The notes beneath the pieces are model-generated. The model saw nothing but the letters and a program-made list of their open reading frames with translations. It made no database searches and was not told where the DNA came from. Positions 31,937 through 42,850 of a stretch of 64,000 nt of DNA are shown piece by piece. Position 1 is the first letter of the stretch. The number at the start of each line of letters is the position of its first letter. The position numbers and the translations under genes are program-made. Source of the stretch: Prorocentrum cordatum (Eukaryota; Sar; Dinophyceae; Prorocentrales; Prorocentraceae); contig CAUYUJ010001381.1 in NCBI GenBank assembly GCA_963575745.1, positions 113,469 to 177,468 of the forward strand. Direction: 5' to 3'.

Positions 31937-34745
31937 CCCCGCGCCGCCGCCGCCGCCGCGCCGGCGCAGCCGCCGCAGCCGCCGCCATCGCCGCCGCAGC
32001 CGCCGCAGCCGCCGCCGCCGCCAAGAGTACTCTGTATTGTTTTTTGACAGGGATGTTGGGGGGGGGCGCATCGGGTTGGCTGCGCATGTTCCGAATTTGG
32101 AGGCAGAGTGTGTTTCGTATTGTTTTTTTGCAAGGGATGGTGGTGGGGGGTCGGCATGGACCCTGGTTGGCCCCCAGTCGCCTGGGGGAGAGAGTGTTTA
32201 TTAATAGGGAACAGTGATCAAGTTACCCACCCCACCGCAAGCCGTCTAGCTCACTCCCACCCGCCCTCCCTATACATAAGTAACATCCGAGCCTGAGCAT
32301 GTTCAGCGGTCGTCTGTGGATGGGCAGCTACTGGGAACCAAAGCCGACCCCAGGTGCGCGACGCTGGGTCGAGGTGCGCCACGCGTGCCAGGGGCGCCAC
32401 GCGCGCCAGGCACGCCTGGTGCGCCAGATGCGCCACGTGCTCCGAGTGCTCCAGGTGTGCCGCACACTCAGCCGTGCCAGGTGCGCCGCGTTCGGGGCAC
32501 GTGCAGAGTGCGTCAGGTGCGCCTGCGCACGTGACAGCACACATCGGGAAACGTGTCGGCCCCCGCCATCCTTGTCGAACACCGATGCCCATCATTATGT
32601 CTGCTGGGCCTGCGCACAGCAGGCCACGCGCCACCACCCCCGCCGTCCCTGTCAAAAACCACTTGACAGTGATCGCGGGATGGCCGCGCATGATCCAGAT
32701 TTAGCCGCGAGGTGCATGTTGTATTGTTTTTTGGCAGGGATGGTAGCCTTGCGCACAGCAGTCCTTGGCAAACACAAAGCAAAGTGCTCGCGGGCCTCAC
32801 GAACACGACTCAAGCTTTTGCCCCAAAGTGTACTTTGCATGGTTTTTGGGTAGGGATGGTGTGGGAGGCCGCATCGGGTTGGTTGCGCATGCTCCGACTT
32901 TGGAGGCAGAGTGCAGTTTGTATTGTTTTTGACAGGGATGGTGGGGGGCGGGTGGCCATGTCGTCGGCATGGTGCTTGGTTGGCCCCCAGTCGCCTGGGG
33001 GAGGGGGTGTATATCAATAAGGAGCAGTGATCAAGACACCCTCCTAGATAGCAAGCCGTCTAGCTCACTCGCACCGGGCCCTCCCAACACATAAGTAACA
33101 CCCGAGTCTCAGCATGTTCAGCGGTCGTCTTTGGATGGACAGCTACTGGGAACCAAAACCAAGCCCATTTGCGCGACGCTGGGTCGAGGTGCGCCACGCG
33201 TGCCAGGCGCGCCACGCACGCCAGGCACCCCTGGGGCTCGAGCGTGCCAGGCACGCCTGGTGCGCCAGACGCGCCACGTGCTCCGAGTACTCCAGGTGTG
33301 CCGCACACTCACGCCGCGCCAGGTGCGCCGCGTTCGGGGCACGTGCAGAGTGCGTCAGGTGCGCCTGCGCACGTGACAGCACACATCGGGAAACGTGTCG
33401 GCCCCCGCCATCCTTGTCGAACACCGATGCCCATCATTATGTCTGCTGGGCCTGCGCACAGCAGGCCACGCGCCACCACCCCCGCCGTCCCTGTCAAAAA
33501 CCACTTGACAGTGATCGCGGGATGGCCGCGCATGATCCAGATTTAGCCGCGAGGTGCATGTTGTATTGTTTTTTGGCAGGGATGGTAGCCTTGCGCACAG
33601 CAGTCCTTGGCAAACACAAAGCAAAGTGCTCGCGGGCCTCACGAACACGACTCAAGCTTTTGCCCCAAAGTGTACTTTGCATGGTTTTTGGGTAGGGATG
33701 GTGTGGGAGGCCGCATCGGGTTGGTTGCGCATGCTCCGACTTTGGAGGCAGAGTGCAGTTTGTATTGTTTTTGACAGGGATGGTGGGGGGCGGGTGGCCA
33801 TGTCGTCGGCATGGTGCTTGGTTGGCCCCCAGTCGCCTGGGGGAGGGGGTGTATATCAATAAGGAGCAGTGATCAAGACACCCTCCTAGATAGCAAGCCG
33901 TCTAGCTCACTCGCACCGGGCCCTCCCAACACATAAGTAACACCCGAGTCTCAGCATGTTCAGCGGTCGTCTTTGGATGGACAGCTACTGGGAACCAAAA
34001 CCAAGCCCATTTGCGCGACGCTGGGTCGAGGTGCGCCACGCGTGCCAGGCGCGCCACGCACGCCAGGCACCCCTGGGGCTCGAGCGTGCCAGGCACGCCT
34101 GGTGCGCCAGACGCGCCACGTGCTCCGAGTACTCCAGGTGTGCCGCATACTCACGCCGCGCCAGGTGCGCCGCGTTCGGGGCACGTGCAGAGTGCGTCAG
34201 GTGCGCCTGCGCACGTGACGGCACACATCGGCAACGCGTCGGCCCCCGCCATCCTTGTCAAACACCGATGCCCATCATTGTGTCTGCTGGGCCTACGCAC
34301 AGCAGGCCACGCGCCACCACCCCCGCCGTCCCTGTCAAAAACCACTTGACAGTGATCGCGGGGTGGCCGCGCATGATCCAGATTTAGCCGCGAGGTGTGC
34401 ATTTTGCATTTTTTGGCAGGGATGGTAACCTGGCGCGCAGCAGGCAATACGCTGCCACCCCCACCGTCCCTGTCAAAAAACGGTACAGAGTGTTCGCGGG
34501 ACTCACGAATATGATTCCAGACTTTGCCCCAAAGTGTACTGCATGCTGTTTTTTGACAGGGATGGTGGGGGGGGCCCTCATCGGGTTGGTTGCGCATGCT
34601 CCGACTTTGGAGGCAGAGTGTGTGTTCGTATTGTTTTTTGACAAGGATGGTTGGGGGGAAGATCATGGGGTCCTCATTGTTCCTGGTTGGCTGCGGGTCG
34701 CCTGGGGGAGGGGGTGTATATTCATAGGAAACAGTGATAAGCCCC
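31775..34745 (+). repeat. Large tandem units of about 0.46-0.85 kb
   Basis: Units starting CAAGCCGTCT(A/C)GCTCACTC lie at about 31775, 32237, 33052 and 33894. The last full spacing is 842 bases, and about 32480-33310 appears identical to the copy 842 bases downstream. Each unit holds a GTGCGCCAGGCACGCC-like short repeat and several copies of GTATTGTTTTTTGACAGGGA in both orientations. Unit 1 is older (spacing 815), and the first is truncated around a (CCG)n run. Open frames duplicated at 842-base intervals are by-products. Confidence 0.9.
31888..32026 (+). repeat. (CCG)n microsatellite
   Basis: CCGCCGCCG with few interruptions, inside the first large tandem unit. Confidence 0.95.
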
Positions 34746-34889
34746 TCCCCGAAGGGGGAGACGGGGAGTTGGAAGAGGAAGCGCTCTAAACCATTCAAGC
34801 CCAGAGGGCTGGTGGGATTCGACCAGGTTTCGCTCCTCCTCACAGTTGCCGAACGCCACCTGCTGTACGTCAGTGTCTTATCGTAGACT

Positions 34890-35570
34890 TTGCGCTGTCC
34901 AAGGTGGACGCCCAACTGTCCTTCCAGAAACTCGCACGCATGCTCGGACGGACGGCGCGTGCAACCGACCTCGGTGCTGCCGGTCTTGGGATATCTGAAC
35001 GATCTTGTTTGCCCAGACTGCCCGCCATTCCTACGAGGACGCTGCGGACATCACTCCGAACCTTCGGTGTTGCTTGCAGTACCTATCTTCCGTGGCAGGG
35101 CATGCAGCGCCCAGGTCGGTGGCCATCGGGCGTGGCCCGCCTCCGCCAGTAGTGATCTACGCAGATGCGTCCGCGGACAGTGACAAACCGCCGCGAATTG
35201 GCGCCTTCGTGTTCGTTCCTGGACGTGCGCCTGCTTGCCTGGTGTACGATGTATCTAGACAAATCCCCGTCCACCTTGGCTCACGGGGCGGCCATGTGAC
35301 CAACCAGGCAGAGCTGCTATCCGCTCCGTTCCTGGTGTGATCCATGCCGGCCCTGCTGCAGAGCCAGGACGTGACATGGTTCATCGACAATCAGGCAACC
35401 GAAACTGACTGAGTCAAGACTGGGTCGCCTACAGAGTCGATGTGCCGCTTGGCCCGCGTGGCCACCGCAGCCTTGATGATTCATGGAGCCAGGCGGTGGT
35501 TCGTAAAAGGTCACAATTCAGCGGGCGTCCTGAGACGCGCTGGATACGACGACCCCGTCGTAGTGTCTCA
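34890..35570 (+). pseudogene. Decayed retroelement RNase H domain
   Basis: One phase reads PPPVVIYADASAD, then GAFVFVPG, then GGHVTNQAELLSA, then SQDVTWFIDNQAT. The RNase H catalytic triad is therefore still visible: D in ADAS (35164), E in QAELL (35311) and D in FIDN (35386), all in one phase. In-frame TGA stops at 35338 and 35410 break it. The downstream text (ESMCRLARVATAALMIHGAR) continues the fold to about 35550. Upstream of 35005 a connection-like segment (LSFQKLARMLGR) remains in another phase. It would have removed RNA from the cDNA hybrid. The same retroelement class as the RT relic at 23090 is possible. Confidence 0.6.
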
Positions 35571-36009
35571 CCTTCGTGTCGCTCGTTGGGAGGCGTTCTC
35601 GCCGCGCGAGTCTCCTGTAGCCGCCCTGGACTTCGACTGCCTTTTTGCCTCGCGTGTCAGGAGCGCCGGCTTTCAGCATGTCTATGACCAGTGTTTCCTT
35701 CTTTGTTCCTTGAAGAGCGTTGGGGGTTTGGAGGTCTGCTTAATTTTCAGCGGTGGATGTTTTGGGTCGAGCTGGACACCCATGCAACATGTGGGGCTCA
35801 TGGTGCCAACCGCCTCCCGCCATCACAGGTCAAACAAATATTGTAGCTTGGGCACTCTTCCCCCCCCCTCTCGCCGATAATCCTCCTTCTCCTCTTCCTT
35901 CTCCTCCTTCTCTTCGTCGCTGCATCACCGGGCATGTCAGTAGGTAGGACAGTGTGGGCGTTCCGCTCTAGACGTCCTCATCATGCATGCTTTGAAGTTA
36001 CAAGGCCGC
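35571..36009. other. No gene recognised
   Basis: Unique sequence after the RNase H relic, probably further retroelement remains, with a short CTCCTTCTC tract at about 35880-35915. Confidence 0.35.
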
Positions 36010-36290
36010 TCCAACAGTTACATGGCTGCTTGCCGAGCTGTCTTGAGAGTGCGACTCCGACTTCGGCGCAGCTCTCATTCCTCTTGAACGTTTTCAATAG
36101 ATGCACGGCTGGAGAGCGAGTCGCCTTCAACGTGTGGCTCTCGCCCTAGCGCCGCGCACATCCGTGCTGCAAGCTTTCATGCTTCTCGCGGCTGGAGCGA
36201 GGGTGGTTTTGAATGTGTGCTTCTCGTCTGAGTGCCGTGCGCATCTGCCGCAATGTGTTCAAACGGTCGCACGGGTGGAGGGATGCCGGG
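36010..36290 (-). repeat. Inverted diverged copies of the 83-bp repeat
   Basis: GTGGCTCTCGCCCTAGCGCC at 36131 is the reverse complement of the array core GGCGCTAAGGCGAGAGCCAC with one change. Weaker copies lie on either side (near 36060 and 36210), about 80 bases apart. Confidence 0.7.
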
Positions 36291-36511
36291 GGAAGGGGAT
36301 GGAGCAGGATGGAGAGGGTGCAGGTCATCGGCGGCCACGACGGCTCCGAGTACCTCAACTCCACCGAGGCGCCTCCCAGAAATTGTCGTTGGTCGATCTC
36401 CCAGAGGGCCTTGTCCGCCCGCCCTTTCCCCGCCCCCCCCCCCTCGCACGCCCCCCTCGCCGAGGGAGGCGGCTCGCCGCCGTCGCCGCCGTCGCTCCAG
36501 GGAGGGAGGGG

Positions 36512-36865
<354 letters not shown>

Positions 36866-38487
36866 GAAAGAGCGTGTTCTACCGCTGCTGGCGGAAAACC
36901 GGGGGGGTCACTGTGGGTTCCTAACCCGTCCCCCCCCCCCTCGAAAACCGGGGGGGTGGCACTACCGTTCGAATCCCCCCCCCTCGAAAACAGGGGGGGG
37001 GGTCACTACCGGTTCGACCCCCCCCCCCGTCCCCCTCCCTCGCCGCCGGCAAACGATGCCCGGTCCTCGGGACAGTTGGAGAATGGTGGGGATGTTGGGA
37101 TAATGGTGGGAACGGTGGTGGTAGGGACAGTGGTGCGGGGGCAGAGGGACAGTGGTGCGGACAGTGGTGGGGACGGTGGTGGTGGTGGGGACACTGGTGA
37201 GGGGACAGCGGGACACTGGTTGGGACAGTGGGATAGTGGTGGGGACGGTAGTGGTGGGGACAGTGGTGAAGGCGGTGGTGAGGACAGTGGTGGGACAGTA
37301 GTACAGTGGGGAGAGTGGTGGGACAGTGGGGACAATGGGACAGTGATGGGGACAGTGGGGACGGTGGGACCGCACAGTGGGACAGCGGCGGGGACAGTGG
37401 GACAGTGGTTGGAACAGTGGGGACAGTGGGACAGTGGTGGGGACCGTGGGGAAAGTGGGGAGAGTGGGACCGTGGTGGGACAATGGTGGGGAGAGTGGGG
37501 ACAGTGAGACACTGGTGGGGGGCACTGGTGGGGACAGCGGGGACAATGGTGGGAAGAGTGGGGATAGTGGGACAGTGGTGGGGACAGTGGTGGTGGGGAC
37601 AGTGGTGTGGGGACAGTGGGAATGAGGTGGAAACAGTGGGACAGTGGAGGGTACAGTGGTGGTGGCGACAGTGGTGAGGGCGGTGGCGAGGACGGCGGTG
37701 GGATAATGGGACAGAGGTACAGTAGGGACAGTGGTGGGGACACTGGGGACAGTGGTGGGAACAGTGGGACAGCTCATTGGAATAGCGGCGGGGACAGTGG
37801 GACAGTGGGACACTGGGACACTGGGGACAGTGGGACAGTGGTTGGGGCCGTGGAGAAAGTGGGGAGAGTGGAACCGTGGTGGGAACAGTGGTGGGGACAG
37901 TGGGGACAGTGCGACAGTGGTGGGGGCACTGGTGAGGACAGTGGTGACGGTGGTGGGAACCGTGGGCACAGTGGTGGTGGGGACAGTGGTGCTGGGGACA
38001 GCAGTGGGGGATGTGGTGCGGACGGTGGTAGGGACCCAGAGTTGTGTGCTGGCGGTGAGCGTGGGGGGGTGTGGGGAGGGGTTCGAACGGGTGGTGATCT
38101 CCCCCCGGTAGTGACCCCATCCAGTTTTCGACGAGTGGGGGGGGGGGTTCGAACCGGTAGTGACCCCCCCTGGTTTTCCGGAGGGGGGGGCGTTCGCACT
38201 GGTAGTGACCCCTCTCTGGTTTTCTGGGGGGGGGAGGGGTTCGAACCAGTAGTGACCCCCCCCTGGTTTTCCGGAGGAGGGGGCGGAGGGGGGGTGCTTC
38301 GAACCGGTAGTGACCCCCCCCTTTTTCCGGAGGGGGGGGGGTTAGGGGAGGGTGGGGGGTTTGCCGGGGGAAGGGGGCGTGGGGTTCCAGCAGGGGGGGG
38401 ATTTTCGGAGGGGGGGGGGAACCCCGGGTTCCGGAGGAAGAGGGGGGGAATTTTCTATAGTAAAACGGCGGTGGATCACGCTCTCTC
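36866..38487. mobile_element. 1622-bp foldback element inserted in (GAT)n
   Basis: The ends are near-perfect inverted repeats: GAAAGAGCGTGTTCTACCGC at 36866 against the reverse complement of GCGGTGGATCACGCTCTCTC ending at 38487 (17 of 20 match). Inside each end lie inverted sub-repeats: GGAAAACCGGGGGGGT...CACTACCGTTCGAA on the left (36893-37025) and four or more units of GGTTCGAACCGGTAGTGACC...GGTTTTCC on the right (38078-38335). Between them is a GGGGACAGTGGT minisatellite. (GAT)n continues on both sides in the same orientation. No transposase is encoded, so it would depend on another element. Terminal inverted repeats built of tandem sub-repeats are typical of foldback transposons. Confidence 0.65.
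37080..38050 (+). repeat. GGGGACAGTGGT minisatellite
   Basis: About 970 bases of a variable 9-14 base unit (GGTGGGGACAGTGGGACAGT). It forms the centre of the foldback element. Ser/Pro/His- or Gly/Trp/Asp-rich frames across it are by-products. Confidence 0.92.
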
Positions 38488-38524
38488 TGATGATGATGCT
38501 GATGATGATGACGATGACGATGAC

Positions 38525-38584
<60 letters not shown>

Positions 38585-39063
38585 AATGATGATGATGATG
38601 ATGTTGATGATGATCCTGATGATGATGATGGTGATGATGATGACGATGATGATGGTGGCAGAGGTGGTGGTGATGCTGATGACGATGATGATGATGATGC
38701 GGATGGTGTTGCTGCTGATGATGACGATGATGGTGGTTCTGATGATGACTATGATGAGGATGGTGCCCATGCTGCTGCTGATGATGATGATGCTGCTGCT
38801 ACTGATGATGATGACGACGATGATACTGCGTTTGATGATGATGCTGATGATGATGATTATGATCACGAACATGATAATGATGGTGTTAATGCTGATGATG
38901 ATGTTTATGTTGATGTTGATAGTCTTGATGCTGCTGGTGATGAGGAAGATGGTGATGATTATGCTTTGACAATTGTGATGATGCTGATAATGATGCTGGT
39001 TATGATGATGCTGATGATGGTGGTGATGATGGTGATTCTGATGGTGTTGGTGTTGATACTGCT

Positions 39064-39100
<37 letters not shown>

Positions 39101-39390
39101 AGGATGATGATGCTGATGATGGTGGTGATGCATATGATGATGCTACTGATGATGCTGATTTTGGTGGCGAGGATGATGCTGATGATGATGATGGTTATGG
39201 TGATGATGATTACGATGCTGATGATGTTGATGATGATGCTGTTGCTGCGGTTGATGATGATGATAATGACGATGCTGATGATGATGATGATGATTATGAT
39301 GATGATGATGATGATGATGATTAAGATGATGGTGATGATGATGATGATGATGGTGACTATGGTGATGATGGTGATGACGATGACGATGAC

Positions 39391-39473
<83 letters not shown>
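38488..39473 (+). repeat. Long imperfect (GAT)n tract
   Basis: Nearly 1 kb of GAT with GCT, GAC, GTT and GGT variants; the final 100 bases are pure. It resumes directly at the right end of the foldback element. Confidence 0.97.
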
Positions 39474-39476
<3 letters not shown>

Positions 39477-39625
39477 GGGGGAGGGTAAGAAGGAACATGA
39501 GGAGGAGGAGGAAGAAGAGGAGGAGATGGGGGAGGAGGAGTAGGAGGAGGAGTAGGAGGAGGAGGAGGAAGAGCAGCAGGTGGAGGAGGGGGAAGAGGAG
39601 GAAGGGGATAAGGAAGGATGAAGCG
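39474..39625 (+). repeat. (GGA)n tract
   Basis: GGA/GGAA repeat that directly continues the (GAT)n tract. Confidence 0.95.
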
Positions 39626-39633
39626 GACCTCCC

Positions 39634-39720
39634 CTTCGTCGTCGTCGTCGTCCTTCTCCTCCTCCTCGTTCTCCTCCTCCTTCTCCTCCTCCTCTTCCTC
39701 TTCCTCCTCCGCTCTTCCTG
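39634..39720 (+). repeat. (CGT)n then (TCC)n tract
   Basis: Short CGTCGTCGT followed by CTCCTCCTC; the purine strand switches from plus to minus here. Confidence 0.9.
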
Positions 39721-40335
39721 TCCCTGTCGCTGCCGGCTGTGCAGTCTGTTGGCTGGAGCCTTCGACCACCCGTGTGGGTGGCCCGTAGCAGCCGTGCGAG
39801 GGGGGCCTGGTTCTGAAAACAGGCCGATCCCGCCAGCAATAGAGGGGGGGGGGACCTGGAGGCGAGGTCCTGCTCCCGCTCCTCCTTCTCCGCCTCCTCC
39901 TCTTCCTCCTCCTCCTCCTTCTTCTTCTCAGCTTCCTCCGCTTCCTCCTGGAGGCCAAAGACGTCGGATTTTAGACCTTCTCAGGAGGGGCGCTGAGGAG
40001 TCTGATGTTTTTGGCCTCTCCGGGGCCTCCAGAGACGTCCACTTCTGGAGGCCTTGCTGGACGGGCCACACATCTGGCGTCACGGAGGCTCGGGCCGAAG
40101 AGAGGTCCCCAGGTCTGCCACCAGGACTTAGGAAGAAAACTCGAGTCGTCGAGATCTGGAGACTGGAGTCTACGACTTAGTTTTCTGCGTTTTGGGATGT
40201 TCCTGGGCTTCCAGATCTGTCTTGAAGTCTCCAGGGACCTCCGAACGCTTCCAGAGACCTCAGGGTACTTCTGGTTGCCCCGGCGACTTGCGAGTTGCGC
40301 CGCCGTCGCCGTCGTGGTCTCCATCGCCGCCGCCG
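39721..40335. other. No gene recognised
   Basis: Unique GC-rich sequence with a TCC-rich tract at 39870-39945 and CTCCAGAGAC-like phrases (40025-40275), two of which form short hairpins such as GGCCTCCAG/CTGGAGGCC. Confidence 0.4.
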
Positions 40336-40336
40336 C

Positions 40337-40405
<69 letters not shown>

Positions 40406-40425
40406 TCGTCATCTTCGTCGCACGC
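40337..40425 (+). repeat. (CGT)n microsatellite
   Basis: Nearly pure CGTCGTCGT ending in CATCGTCAT variants. Confidence 0.97.
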
Positions 40426-40576
40426 GGGCGCCGAGAGCCAACCCCCACCCAAGAGGTGCTTAGCCTGAAGACGAACGAGTTCGTGCCAGGGTGCCGGCGC
40501 GGGACGAGGAGGAGATGAGACGAGGTTCGAGTCTATTTGTTTTCAATTGTTTTTTATTTTTGTGTGTGTGTGTGTG

Positions 40577-40595
40577 TCCGTAGTTTTGGCTCAAG
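40577..40595 (+). other. Relic of the dinoflagellate spliced leader
   Basis: TCCGTAGTTTTGGCTCAAG equals the conserved 22-nt dinoflagellate spliced leader with only the internal CCA absent (between CCGTAG and TTTTGGCTCAAG). The next bases, GCCATCTTGG, match the middle of the same leader at 9 of 10 positions, as if a second, more decayed copy followed. Such relics arise when trans-spliced mRNA is reverse-transcribed and reinserted. A (TG)8 run lies directly upstream. It is unlikely to be an active leader gene, because no donor GT or Sm-binding context was recognised. Confidence 0.7.
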
Positions 40596-41029
40596 GCCAT
40601 CTTGGGATCTCCTCACCCCTGGCCCAAGGCCCTCGTCGAGGCAGCCAACACCAAAGCCTCTGCGGATCCATCACACCTCGGCACACGTCCCTCGGACGTG
40701 GAGGACGTCGGAGGAGGATGTCGGAGGACGTAGATGACGTCGGAGGACGTGGACGATGTGGGGGACGTGGAGGCGGAGGCGGTGGGCTTCATGCTGGAGG
40801 TGGTGATGGTGGTGGTGGAGGTCGTGGCGGTGGAGGCGCGGGCTGGAGGCGGAGGCGGAGGAGGGGAAGTGCTGCTTCAACGGGTGCGGCGACGAGAGCT
40901 CGTGCGGGACGGGCTAATTACCGCGACTCGCAGGACATCAACATTGGCGTGCTGGCCGTCTACGACTCCAGCTGCCCTGGCCAGTGCTGCTTCGAGATCT
41001 CGCCGCGCCGTTCCTGCTGCCCCGTCTAG
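40596..41029 (+). pseudogene. Possible retroposed sequence behind the leader relic
   Basis: If the leader relic marks retroposed mRNA, this is the start of that transcript. One frame is open to 41029 and ends with varied text (ANYRDSQDINIGVLAVYDSS, then CPGQCCFEISPRRSCCPV), but its middle is Gly/Arg low complexity. No family recognised. Confidence 0.25.
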
Positions 41030-41059
41030 ATCACCCTGTCCACGGAATGGGCTCTGCTG

Positions 41060-41088
<29 letters not shown>
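41060..41088 (+). repeat. (TG)n microsatellite
   Basis: About 14 TG units. Confidence 0.95.
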
Positions 41089-41091
<3 letters not shown>

Positions 41092-41167
41092 CTCCCCTCT
41101 TCTTCCCTCCCTCTGTTCTTGTCGGGGCACCCCTTCGGGGGAGGGGGACCGTGGCACTCCTAGGGCA

Positions 41168-41199
41168 CTGGCACCTGGCCCAGCAGGGCCAGGTGCCAG
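41168..41199. other. Perfect 14-bp stem hairpin
   Basis: CTGGCACCTGGCCC, loop AGCA, then GGGCCAGGTGCCAG. Perfect pairing with a four-base loop; the function is unknown. Confidence 0.7.
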
Positions 41200-41379
41200 C
41201 CCTGGCTGGCCCTTCATTTCCCTCGCACAGTTTTTCCTTCGCAGCACTGCCCGCCGATTTTTTGTCAGGCCCAGGTTAAGTGCACGAGTTTGCCTATCGC
41301 AGGTCGACTTGTGCGGCGTTCTCGGTACGACCTCGACGTTGTCTCGAGCATCTCGAAAGATCTGTCTGCATCAGGTTTG

Positions 41380-41900
41380 CCTCTTCCCTCTTTCCCCTCC
41401 CCGTTCCTCCCTCTTTGCTCTCGCGCGCTCTTCCTCCCCCCTTGGGCGGTCTCAGTTGAATCCAGACCGGCTGTTGCACCAGCCGCATTCTTGCTTACAC
41501 ATTGCGACGGCAAGACAGCAGGCAACTCCGCTCGCGTGTCCTCCGTCGTCCCTCTCGTCGTTCGTCCCTTCCTTTCCCTTTCCTCGGCTTCTCGTTACCA
41601 CTTGTCGCGCGTCCCTCTCCGCTCTCGCGCGTCCTTCCTCCCCCTTGGGCGGTCTCAGCTGTATCCAGACCAGCCGTGGCACTATCTACAAGAGCCATCC
41701 GGGCCCCATTTTCTTTTTCACACTGCTCCGGCGTGCAGGCAACTCCGCTCGCGTGTCCTCCGTCGGCCCCCTCGTCGTTCGTTCCTCCCTCTCCTTTTCC
41801 TCGGCCTCTCGTCCCCGCTCGTCGTGCGTCCCTCTCTGCTCCTGTGCGTCCTTCCTCCCCCCCTTGGCGTTTTCAGTTGTCTCCAGGTTATTTATCCCAC
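41380..41900 (+). repeat. About 210-bp pyrimidine-rich tandem repeat, 2-3 copies
   Basis: CTTGGGCGGTCTCAG(T/C)TG recurs at about 41442, 41649 and (as CTTGGCGTTTTCAGTTG) 41863. CAGGCAACTCCGCTCGCGTG recurs at about 41519 and 41737. Confidence 0.85.
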
Positions 41901-42019
41901 CTGTCGAGTTACTTCCAGGCACAGCCAGCCATCCTGGGTGGTCGCCAGCGTGTCGCACAGTTGCTGGCAGACTCGCGGCACTGAGTAGTTGATCCTCGCG
42001 GAGCTTGGCATTTTCGGAA

Positions 42020-42068
42020 CCTATATGTGTGTATATATATGCATCAAACAAAGCATATAGTTTTTGTA

Positions 42069-42104
<36 letters not shown>

Positions 42105-42112
42105 GGTATCGC
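42020..42112. repeat. TA/TAGA-rich microsatellite
   Basis: TATATATAT and GATAGATAGATA runs; a similar block lies at 43350-43520. Confidence 0.9.
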
Positions 42113-42189
42113 TATGTGGTTTGTTGTTTTTTCTTTCTTTTTCCCCCTCTCTTTCTCTGCCTCCCCCCTTGGCGGGGATTGACCGCTCC

Positions 42190-42850
42190 CCGTGCAGGTG
42201 GGGCATCCGCGGGTCCATCTGGACTGCAGATGCTGCTGCGCATTCCTTCCTGACCACCTGGCAGGGGGTAGTTGGCCCCCCGTGCGGGGGGTCATCCGCA
42301 CGCTGTCTGGCGTCCTCCTCGTCCATCTTCTCCCCTGTCGTCGTCGTCCTTTCCTCGCCGTGCTGCGTTCCGTTCCCCTCCATGAGGCTCGGCCTCCCGC
42401 GCGATGTCAGGTGCTGCGAGCTCGCTGTTCTCGCTCCCCGTTCGGGGGGGGGCGTCTGCGGCCCCCTCTGGACTGCAGATGCTGCTGCGCTCTCCTCCCT
42501 TTCGTCCTCGCTCCTCTCTTCTCGTGTTGTCGTCGTCCCCTCTGCCCCGTGCTGCCCTCTGGTGGCTCGCCCTCCGGCCCCCTCTGCGGGGGGCTTCTCG
42601 CCCGTCCTCCTCGTTCCTCTCCTGTCGTCGTCGTCCCCTTCTCGCCGTGTTGCCCCCCCGTCCCGAGGACCATCCCGCGGCGCGGCTTCCCAATTACGTC
42701 TTTTGCTGCCCCCTCTGCGGGGTGCTTTTCTCCCGTCCACCTCGTCCTGCTCTTCTCCTATCGTCGTCGTCGTCGTCGTCCCCTTCTCGCCGCGCCGCCC
42801 TCCCCTCCCGATATCCATCCCGAAACACGGCTTCGCAAATTTGCCCCTCC
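42190..42850 (+). repeat. Degenerate pyrimidine-rich repeats
   Basis: CTCCTGTCGTCGTCGTCC(C/T)TT recurs at about 42335, 42525, 42620 and 42755. GGACTGCAGATGCTGCTGCGC recurs at about 42220 and 42471. Long frames open on both strands across 42021-43412 follow from the skewed composition and carry no domain. Confidence 0.7.

Noticed and set aside
36960-38250. tRNA-like B box (CGTTCGAATCC, GGTTCGAACC) in the foldback sub-repeats
   Set aside because: There is no A box, no acceptor pairing and no cloverleaf; the 10-mer is simply palindromic.
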